Of a stretch of 64,000 bases of DNA, positions 57,684 to 64,000 are shown piece after piece. The stretch spans positions 558,001-622,000 of the forward strand of contig NZ_CP049934.1 in NCBI RefSeq assembly GCF_011382965.1. The letters are read 5' to 3'. The DNA comes from Leucobacter insecticola. GTDB taxonomy: Bacteria > Actinomycetota > Actinomycetes > Actinomycetales > Microbacteriaceae. Position 1 is the stretch's first letter; the number at the start of each line of letters is the position of its first letter. The translations under genes and the position numbers were made by a program. A model generated the notes under the pieces. It saw nothing but the letters and a program-made list of their open reading frames with translations. It did not search any database and was not told the DNA's origin.

Positions 57684-59008
57684 TGAGCAGCGATGTGACG
57701 GCTCACGCAACGAACGAAGAACTCGCGGCGCGCGCGGCGCGGGTGATCCCCGGCGGCGTGAACTCGCCCGTGCGCGCGTTCGGCTCCGTCGGCGGCACGC
57801 CGCGCTACTTCGTCTCGGGGCGCGGCGCGTTCGTCACCGACACTGAGGGCCGCGAGTATGTCGACCTCGTGGGGGCGTGGGGACCCGCGCTGCTCGGGCA
57901 CGCGCTGCCGGTCGCCGTCGAGGCGGTGCAGCAGGCGGTGGCGCGCGGCTTCGGGTTTGGGGCGTCCGCCCCGGCGGAGGTTGAGCTGTGCGAACTGATC
58001 GTCGCAAAACTGCCCGACGTCGAGAAGGTCCGGCTCGTGTCGACCGGCACCGAGGCGACGATGACGGCGATCCGGCTCGCCCGTGGCGCGACCGGTAGGC
58101 CGCTGATCATCAAGTTTGCCGGGCACTATCACGGGCACTCCGACGGGCTTCTGGCGGCTGCAGGATCGGGGCTCGCGACGCTCGCACTGCCGGGGTCCGC
58201 CGGCGTCACGGCCGAAACCGCGGCGCAGACGATCGTGCTCCCCTACAACGATGTGCCCGCGCTGGAACGGGCGTTTACCGAGCACGGCGCGCAGATCGCG
58301 GGCGCGATTACCGAGGCAGCCGCGGCGAACATGGGGATCGTCACGCCGCTCCCCGGCTTTACCGCGCGGTTGCTTGAGATTGCCCACGCGCACGGCGCGC
58401 TGGTGATTACCGACGAGGTGCTGACCGGGTTCCGTGCCGGACCCACCGGGTATTGGGGGCTCGAACGGGATCAGGTGCCCGCTCAGCTTCGGCCTGATCT
58501 CTTCACCTTCGGCAAGGTGGTGGGTGGCGGGCTGCCGCTCGCTGCGGTCGGTGGTCGGGCGGAGATCATGGATCTGCTCGCGCCGCTCGGGCCCGTCTAC
58601 CAGGGCGGCACGCTCTCCGGGAATCCCATCGCCGCGACCGCGGGACTTGCGACACTGCGTGCGGCCGACGATGCGGCTTACTCTCGCCTGGCCGCTGCGG
58701 CCGATGCGCTCGCCGCAGAGGTGGCCTCGGCGCTTGGGGCTGCGGGCGTCGCGCACCGGGTGCAGCGCGCCGGCACCCTCTTCAGCGTGCTGTTCGGTGA
58801 CTTCCCGACGCCGCCGCTCGGTTACGCCGAGGTGCAGCGCCAAAACACGGCGCAGTACGGTGCGTTCTTCCACGCCATGCTCGACGCGGGAGTCTCGCTC
58901 CCACCGAGCGCCTACGAGGCGTGGTTCGTGTCGGCCGCCCACGACGCGGCGGCGCTGGAGCGTGTGGTCAGTGCGCTGCCCGCCGCTGCCCGCGTCGCTG
59001 CCGTGTAG
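57674..59008 (+). CDS. hemL: Glutamate-1-semialdehyde 2,1-aminomutase
   Basis: A 444-residue PLP enzyme that makes ALA from the HemA product. It shows [76 protein letters not shown] and the PLP Lys in [19 protein letters not shown]. The ATG at 57674 overlaps the hemB end by 10 nt; a second ATG at 57683 is possible. Last gene of the hem operon. Confidence 0.95.
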   Translation: MELMSSDVTAHATNEELAARAARVIPGGVNSPVRAFGSVGGTPRYFVSGRGAFVTDTEGREYVDLVGAWGPALLGHALPVAVEAVQQAVARGFGFGASAPAEVELCELIVAKLPDVEKVRLVSTGTEATMTAIRLARGATGRPLIIKFAGHYHGHSDGLLAAAGSGLATLALPGSAGVTAETAAQTIVLPYNDVPALERAFTEHGAQIAGAITEAAAANMGIVTPLPGFTARLLEIAHAHGALVITDEVLTGFRAGPTGYWGLERDQVPAQLRPDLFTFGKVVGGGLPLAAVGGRAEIMDLLAPLGPVYQGGTLSGNPIAATAGLATLRAADDAAYSRLAAAADALAAEVASALGAAGVAHRVQRAGTLFSVLFGDFPTPPLGYAEVQRQNTAQYGAFFHAMLDAGVSLPPSAYEAWFVSAAHDAAALERVVSALPAAARVAAV

Positions 59009-59599
59009 GGGATCCGATCCGCTGCTGCGCATGCGGTGTATCGCGGAAGAGATGCTTCGTCACGAGGTTGATCTGATTCCTCGAAACGGCCCGAAAGCTT
59101 GCTTCGTCGAGACCGTCCTCAGCGAAGCTGCTGTTCACCGTCGAACCTGCTGTCAGGAACCGCCGTTTCGGCGGTGGAAGTCAGTCTCGGCAGCAGTGAG
59201 CCACCTCGGCAGCAGTGAGCCACCTCGGCAACAACGAACCGCACGCTGAAGGCCGAGAACCCCTGCAGACAGTCATCCTTCGCCCGCAAGACACCGATCA
59301 CGCGTCGAGCGCCTCGTTGTGTCGGGCAGGAAGGTGCCCGCGTGGATGTTGGTGACCGAGCGGCGGGGCGATCGTGCACGGTTGTCTGAGTTCCAAGGTC
59401 TCACTACCGCGTGGTTGCGCCATTTTTGGGAGATGGCGTCGCTGTGTTGGATTTTGCTCATGAGGGTCGCATGAGCCTCTGCTGGGCCGGGTGCGATTGA
59501 CCTGGAGCGAGAAGGCAGCCCGCGGGGCGTGAGCACTGCGATTCCCCAAGATTCTGCTCTCTCAAGATCGGCGCAGAAGGGAAAGAATTTGCTTGCGTT

Positions 59600-59616
59600 A
59601 TACCCCCCAGGGGTAT
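59600..59616 (+). promoter_or_regulatory. CsoR-type copper operator, site 1
   Basis: ATACCCCCCAGGGGTAT is a 17-bp near-palindrome of the TACCC-N-GGGTA type bound by CsoR repressors, 57 bp before copZ. Confidence 0.8.
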
Positions 59617-59631
59617 ATATTGATGTCGTGC

Positions 59632-59648
59632 ATACCCGCAGGGGGTAT
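59632..59648 (+). promoter_or_regulatory. CsoR-type copper operator, site 2
   Basis: ATACCCGCAGGGGGTAT is a second site of the same type, 32 bp (about three helical turns) from site 1. The two flank a possible -10 (TATATT). Confidence 0.8.
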
Positions 59649-59672
59649 TTGCGGAACTGAAGGGAACAGACC

Positions 59673-59885
59673 ATGGCTACTACTGAGTTTCAGGTCACCG
59701 GAATGACTTGCGGACACTGCGAGATGTCAGTTCGCGAAGAAGTCAGTGAGATCGCGGGCGTCGAGGATATTCAGGTCAGTGCGAAGACTGGCAAGCTCGT
59801 TGTTACGAGCTCCGACCCTATTGATGATGCGCTGGTGCTAAGCGCCGTGAGCGAAGCGGGCTACCAGGCGGTGCGTCAGGCATGA
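59673..59885 (+). CDS. copZ: Copper chaperone, CopZ-like (HMA domain)
   Basis: A 70-residue single HMA-domain protein (EFQVTGMTCGHCEMSVREEVSEIAGVEDIQV) with the MTCGHC copper-binding loop. It carries Cu(I) to CopA and to the repressor. Two CsoR-type operators precede it. Its stop overlaps the next gene by 4 nt. Confidence 0.92.
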   Translation: MATTEFQVTGMTCGHCEMSVREEVSEIAGVEDIQVSAKTGKLVVTSSDPIDDALVLSAVSEAGYQAVRQA

Positions 59886-60826
59886 ACGCGGGGGCGCGCC
59901 TCGCACTATACGGGCTTGGCCTGGTGGTGGCGTTTGGCAGCGCATTTGGAATTGCTGCCGCCGTCGCACCAGACAACGCCGCAGCCGATTGGACAACAGG
60001 CAACGAAATGAATGAGCACGCCGCAGACGATACGTCCGCAACAACAGAAGCCTTGAAGGGCCTTTCGCTCGGTGCCGAGGGGTACCTGTTGTCGCCGGTT
60101 CAGGCACCGACGATAGTAGGTGACCCCGGCACACTTAGCTTCCAGATCCTTGATCCCAACGGCGAGGCCGTGTCGAAATATGCGACCGCGCACGAGAAAG
60201 ACCTGCACCTGATTGTGGTTCGCTCCGACGGTAGCCAGTATCGGCATGTGCACCCCGAACTCGACCACACCACTGGCACATGGTCGACTCCCTGGGAGTG
60301 GACCGAGGCCGGCGGGTACCGTGTGTTCGCAGATTTCACGCCCGAGGGACCGAATGCGCCCTCGCTCACCCTGGCGCGCACGGTTCAGGTCGCCGGGCAC
60401 TATGCCCCCTGGACGCCGCAGCTCACTCGGGTCGCTGAGGTTGACGGATTCACGGTGACCGTCGAGGGTGAATTGGTGGAAGGGGCATCAAGCAATCTCG
60501 TCGTCAGCGTTGCTCGTGACGGGAAGCCGGTCACTACCCTAGAGCCCTATCTCGGCGCATTTGGTCACCTCGTCGCGCTACGCGAAGGAGATTTGGCCTA
60601 CTTGCACGTCCATCCCGCGGGAGAAACCCCGGCCGTCGGCACGACATCTGGGCCAGAGATCGGCTTCGCTGCATCTGCCCCAACCGTGGGCAGCTACCTG
60701 CTGTATTTCGACTTTCAGGTTGAAGGAAACGTACACACCGCTGAGTTCGTGCTCGACGCTGTTCATGGCGACGGGTCCCAGCACGACGCGGGCAAGCGAA
60801 GCGATTCGCACACCGAAAGCCACTGA
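59882..60826 (+). CDS. Secreted/membrane-anchored copper-operon protein with two HVHP motifs
   Basis: A 314-residue protein. An N-terminal membrane or signal segment ([22 protein letters not shown]) is followed by an extracytoplasmic part with two similar halves. Each has a His motif: [12 protein letters not shown] near residue 120 and [12 protein letters not shown] near 240, and the C-terminus is HTESH. Similar unnamed proteins lie between copZ and copA in actinobacteria. Binding of copper by the HVHP blocks is inferred. Overlaps copZ by ATGA; copA follows 41 bp later. Confidence 0.8.
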   Translation: MNAGARLALYGLGLVVAFGSAFGIAAAVAPDNAAADWTTGNEMNEHAADDTSATTEALKGLSLGAEGYLLSPVQAPTIVGDPGTLSFQILDPNGEAVSKYATAHEKDLHLIVVRSDGSQYRHVHPELDHTTGTWSTPWEWTEAGGYRVFADFTPEGPNAPSLTLARTVQVAGHYAPWTPQLTRVAEVDGFTVTVEGELVEGASSNLVVSVARDGKPVTTLEPYLGAFGHLVALREGDLAYLHVHPAGETPAVGTTSGPEIGFAASAPTVGSYLLYFDFQVEGNVHTAEFVLDAVHGDGSQHDAGKRSDSHTESH

Positions 60827-60867
60827 CCGTCGGGTCTGTGCCTTCACACGCAACAAAGGGAAGAACA

Positions 60868-63141
60868 ATGAGTATTTCAGCACCCCCAAGTGGGGCCACC
60901 GGCATCGAGTTACAGATCGGCGGAATGACCTGCGCCTCGTGCGCGATGCGGATCGAGAAGAAGCTCAACAAGCTCGAAGGTGTCGTCGCTACCGTCAACT
61001 ATGCAACCGAGAAGGCGAAAGTGAGCGTGCCGGAGGGATACGATCCTGCACTGCTCATCGCCGAGGTCGAGAAGACTGGGTACACCGCCGAACTTCCCGC
61101 CCCGAAGACGCGAAAGAGGGACGTCGCGGCCGCAGAAAACGGCGAAGACTCCGCTGCGCCTGAGCTGGCGTCGCTGAGGCGGCGCCTCATTGGGTCGATC
61201 ATTTTGACGGTGCCGGTCGTAGCGATGGCGATGATCCCCGCACTTCAGTTTGTGTACTGGCAGTGGGCATCCCTCGCGCTGGCGGCTCCGGTGATTGTCT
61301 GGGCGGCGTGGCCATTCCACAAAGCAGCGTGGATGAACCTCAAACACGGCACCGCCACGATGGACACGCTCATTTCGATGGGGACTTCGGCAGCGTTTCT
61401 GTGGTCGTTGTACGCGCTGTTCTTCGGCAGCGCCGGTACGCCGGGAATGACTCACGGCTTTGAATTCTCGTTGGCTCCATCTGACGGCGCCGCGAACATC
61501 TACCTTGAAGTAGGTGCCGGGGTGACAATGTTCATTCTCGCCGGTCGATACTTCGAGAAACGCTCGAAGAAGCAGGCGGGTGCAGCACTCCGCGCGCTGC
61601 TGGAGCTCGGCGCAAAAGAGGTTGCCGTGTTGCGCGGCGGCGTCGAAACCCTCGTGCCAGTCGAGGATCTGAGCGTTGGCGACGAGTTCATCGTGCGGCC
61701 GGGGGAGAAGATCGCCACCGACGGTACGGTGCTCTCGGGAACTTCCGCGATCGATGCGTCGATGCTCACTGGTGAAGCGGTACCCGTTGAGGTAGCGGAG
61801 GGCGACCTTGTTACCGGAGCCACAACGAACGTTGGTGGGCGGCTCGTCGTGCGCGCCACCAGGGTCGGCGCAGACACGCAGCTCTCGCAAATGGCGAAGC
61901 TTGTTGAGGATGCGCAAACCGGGAAGGCCGAGGTGCAGCGGCTCGCCGACAGGATCTCCGGCATTTTCGTGCCGATTGTGATCGTGATCGCGATTGCCGC
62001 ACTCGGTGGCTGGCTCGGCGCCGGATTCCCCGTCTCTGCGGCGTTCACGGCCGCTGTTGCGGTGCTCGTGATCGCCTGCCCCTGCGCCTTGGGACTCGCT
62101 ACGCCCACAGCATTGCTTGTTGGCACGGGTCGTGGGGCTCAGATGGGCATCCTCATCAAGGGTCCTGAGGTGTTGGAATCCACACGCAAGATCGACACTG
62201 TTGTGCTCGACAAGACCGGAACGGTCACCACTGGGAAGATGACGCTGGTCGAGGTGCTTGCTGAGGGTGACACCGACCGCGCTAAACTCTTGCGGCTCGC
62301 GGGTGCATTGGAGGATGCTTCCGAGCATCCCATAGCGCAGGCGATTGCCAAGGGGGCAACACAGCAGGTTGGTAGCCTCCCAACACCGGAAGACTTTGCC
62401 AATATCGAGGGCAAGGGCGTACAGGGAATCGTTGACGGCCATGCGGTGCTCGTGGGCCGAGAATCGTTACTCGCGGAGTGGTCTCAAAGCTTGAGCGACG
62501 AACTGCGGGAGAAGAAGTCCGCTGCTGAGGCGGAGGGCAAGACCGTCGTTGCCGTCGGCTGGGATGGGCAGGCGCGAGGCATCTTGATTGTGGCAGATAC
62601 TGTCAAGCCACAGAGCGCCGAGGCGATCGCACAGCTCCAGGCGATCGGTTTGACTCCGATACTTCTGACCGGGGACAACACCGCAGGGGCACGCCGGATC
62701 GCCGCCGAAGTGGGTATCGATGAGGTCTTCGCCGAGGTTCTTCCGCAAGAAAAGGTCGACCTTGTGACGAAGCTGCAGCGTGAAGGCAGGACTGTTGCGA
62801 TGATCGGCGACGGTGTCAACGACGCCCCGGCTCTCGCGCAGGCGGATCTTGGGCTCGCAATGGGTACCGGAGCGGATGTGGCGATTGAGGCGTCTGATAT
62901 CACGCTCGTGCGGGGCGACCTGCGTAGCGCAGTCGATGCGATTCGTCTTTCACGAAAGACTCTCGGAACGATCAAGACGAACCTCTTCTGGGCGTTTGCG
63001 TACAACGTCGCGGCGATCCCGGTCGCGGCCCTCGGCATGCTCAACCCAATGCTCGCGGGGGCGGCGATGGCACTCTCGAGCGTGTTTGTTGTTGGCAACA
63101 GTTTGCGTCTGCGTGGGTTCAAGAGCATCGCGAAGCCGTAG
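60868..63141 (+). CDS. copA: Copper-exporting P1B-type ATPase
   Basis: A 757-residue Cu(I) export ATPase. The N-terminal HMA domain carries [19 protein letters not shown]. Then come the actuator TGEAVPVE, the membrane copper site [13 protein letters not shown], the phosphorylation site [10 protein letters not shown], the HP motif [10 protein letters not shown] and [13 protein letters not shown] 60868 follows an AAAGGGAAG Shine-Dalgarno. One HMA domain and about eight helices are normal. Regulated with copZ by the CsoR sites. Confidence 0.95.
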   Translation: MSISAPPSGATGIELQIGGMTCASCAMRIEKKLNKLEGVVATVNYATEKAKVSVPEGYDPALLIAEVEKTGYTAELPAPKTRKRDVAAAENGEDSAAPELASLRRRLIGSIILTVPVVAMAMIPALQFVYWQWASLALAAPVIVWAAWPFHKAAWMNLKHGTATMDTLISMGTSAAFLWSLYALFFGSAGTPGMTHGFEFSLAPSDGAANIYLEVGAGVTMFILAGRYFEKRSKKQAGAALRALLELGAKEVAVLRGGVETLVPVEDLSVGDEFIVRPGEKIATDGTVLSGTSAIDASMLTGEAVPVEVAEGDLVTGATTNVGGRLVVRATRVGADTQLSQMAKLVEDAQTGKAEVQRLADRISGIFVPIVIVIAIAALGGWLGAGFPVSAAFTAAVAVLVIACPCALGLATPTALLVGTGRGAQMGILIKGPEVLESTRKIDTVVLDKTGTVTTGKMTLVEVLAEGDTDRAKLLRLAGALEDASEHPIAQAIAKGATQQVGSLPTPEDFANIEGKGVQGIVDGHAVLVGRESLLAEWSQSLSDELREKKSAAEAEGKTVVAVGWDGQARGILIVADTVKPQSAEAIAQLQAIGLTPILLTGDNTAGARRIAAEVGIDEVFAEVLPQEKVDLVTKLQREGRTVAMIGDGVNDAPALAQADLGLAMGTGADVAIEASDITLVRGDLRSAVDAIRLSRKTLGTIKTNLFWAFAYNVAAIPVAALGMLNPMLAGAAMALSSVFVVGNSLRLRGFKSIAKP

Positions 63142-63445
63142 ACGATTGCGCTCAGGGTCGGTGCTCTCTCGAACGCCTACCCGATGTTGTCGCCTGTTGT
63201 GAGGCTAGTTCGGGCAGTGTCGAATATTCGTTGACACCCGTTCCCGCCCTTGCTAGCCTCAAGGCAACCTTCTTCCTTGGGAGATGAGGGGATCGGAACC
63301 CCCCACCACTGCGCGGCAGGGGAGCAACACGGTTCGCGGTGTCGCGAGAGAGTTTCACGGGGCTAACGAAACCACTCCGGTTGTGTGGGGGCCATGGCTA
63401 CGTCAGGTGATCCTGCCGTCGGCCGAGCCAAAGCTCGGAGCAAAC
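63142..63445 (+). promoter_or_regulatory. ctaD promoter and leader
   Basis: A strong promoter is likely: TTGACA (63231-63236), 17-bp spacer, TAGCCT (63254-63259). The leader of ~180 nt is GC-rich and hairpin-prone (GGGGATCGGAACCCCCC). An ATG at 63394 opens MATSGDPAV in a different phase from the ctaD core. I recognise no riboswitch. Confidence 0.55.
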
Positions 63446-64000
63446 ATGAAACGCACCAGCGTCCTCCTCTCCTGGATCACGTCCACCGACCACAAAGTCA
63501 TCGGGTACATGTACCTGATTGAGTCATTTGTCTGGTTCTTGATAGGGGGTGTCCTCGCGCTCCTGATCCGGGCCCAACTCTTCGCTCCCGGCCTCGACAT
63601 TGTCGGGACCAAAGAGCAATACAACCAGCTGTTCACGATGCACGGCACAATCATGCTGCTGATGTTCGCGACGCCGCTGTTCTCGGGATTCGCGAACGTC
63701 ATGATGCCGCTGCAGATCGGTGCGCCAGACGTCGCGTTTCCGCGGCTCAACGCTTTTGCCTTTTGGCTGTACAGCTTCGGCTCCGTGATCGCACTTGCAG
63801 GGTTTGTGACGCCACAGGGCGCGGCATCGTTTGGCTGGTTCGCCTATGCCCCGCTTTCGGAAACGATGTACTCACCGGGTGTCGGCGGAAATCTGTGGGT
63901 CTTGGGGCTTGGTGTCAGCGGCTTCGGTACGATCCTGGGCTCCGTCAATTTCATCACCACGATCATTACGATGCGTGCGCCCGGGATGACGATGTGGCGC
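63446..64000 (+). CDS. ctaD: Cytochrome c oxidase subunit I (3' end outside window)
   Basis: The N-terminal 185 residues of the aa3-oxidase catalytic subunit: [94 protein letters not shown] and [16 protein letters not shown]. The His of TMHGTIM is a low-spin heme a ligand. CGGAG precedes the ATG at 63446; an in-frame GTG at 63406 is possible. Heme and copper genes lie just upstream and supply this enzyme's cofactors. Confidence 0.93.
   Translation, partial: MKRTSVLLSWITSTDHKVIGYMYLIESFVWFLIGGVLALLIRAQLFAPGLDIVGTKEQYNQLFTMHGTIMLLMFATPLFSGFANVMMPLQIGAPDVAFPRLNAFAFWLYSFGSVIALAGFVTPQGAASFGWFAYAPLSETMYSPGVGGNLWVLGLGVSGFGTILGSVNFITTIITMRAPGMTMWR

Larger units (their letters stand above)
59009..59672. 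other. hemL-copZ spacer
   Basis: This 664-bp stretch has no gene I can support. At 59186-59240 a 19-bp unit (CTCGGCAGCAGTGAGCCAC) is repeated twice with a third, diverged partial copy. A minus-strand ORF at 59273-59674 has no recognisable family and runs through the copper operators, so I left it out. The last ~75 bp are the copper-responsive promoter region. Confidence 0.6.

Noticed and set aside
59273-59674. 133-residue minus-strand ORF upstream of copZ
   Set aside because: No recognisable motif, runs through both copper operators, no Shine-Dalgarno.
60910-62442. 510-residue ORF antisense to copA
   Set aside because: High-GC shadow frame; Arg/His-rich with no motif.

Overview
The window is high-GC actinobacterial chromosome, most like Leucobacter or a close Microbacteriaceae relative (inferred from family resemblance and gene order, not from a search). 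Supporting traits are the replication-origin gene order, the mycothiol genes mshA, mshB and ino1, a coproporphyrin-dependent heme pathway with hemQ, and surface proteins ending in LAxTG sortase motifs.

Layout. 1-3000 is accessory: the 3' part of a serine recombinase running into tRNA-Ala, then an alpha/beta-hydrolase pseudogene split by an IS3-family element with intact ends and a 3-bp target duplication. 3100-19150 is the origin region: membrane protein, tRNA-Ile, DUF3566, gyrA, gyrB, DciA-like DUF721, recF, dnaN, oriC, dnaA on the minus strand, then rpmH, rnpA, yidD, yidC, jag, rsmG, parA, parB on the plus strand, with three ParB parS sites. 19190-28320 holds a GNAT acetyltransferase, trxA, trxB, a DUF6049 protein, the CCA-adding enzyme, and mshB-ino1-mshA. 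murJ, usual beside trxB, is absent here. 28480-32040 is rpsF-ssb-rpsR-rplI and dnaB. 32200-34600 holds small membrane proteins and an LssY_C protein. 34711-43185 encodes a surface adhesin of about 2,000 residues and a secreted 5'-nucleotidase-like protein, both with LAxTG anchors. 43377-47230 is a ferric-siderophore ABC transporter operon. PadR with its partner and a toxin-antitoxin-like pair follow. 48695-59008 is a heme cluster: hemA divergent from hemE-hemG-hemQ-hemH-hemC-hemD-hemB-hemL. 59600-63141 is a CsoR-box-controlled copper operon (copZ, a secreted HVHP protein, copA), and the window ends inside ctaD.

Two results stand out. First, the 13-bp palindrome TTCATC(A/T)GATGAA occurs twice between hemA and hemE (one copy containing the hemE start codon), once just before hemG, and with one mismatch before the siderophore operon. 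This suggests one unidentified regulator joining heme synthesis to iron uptake. Second, at least ten single-base losses, mostly in G/C runs, break the frames of gyrA, the DUF721 gene, dnaB, the adhesin (four times), a padR pair and a membrane protein. Adding one base at each point restores family-like C-termini and exact start/stop overlaps. The simplest explanation is homopolymer undercalling in the assembly, so these genes are probably intact in the organism.
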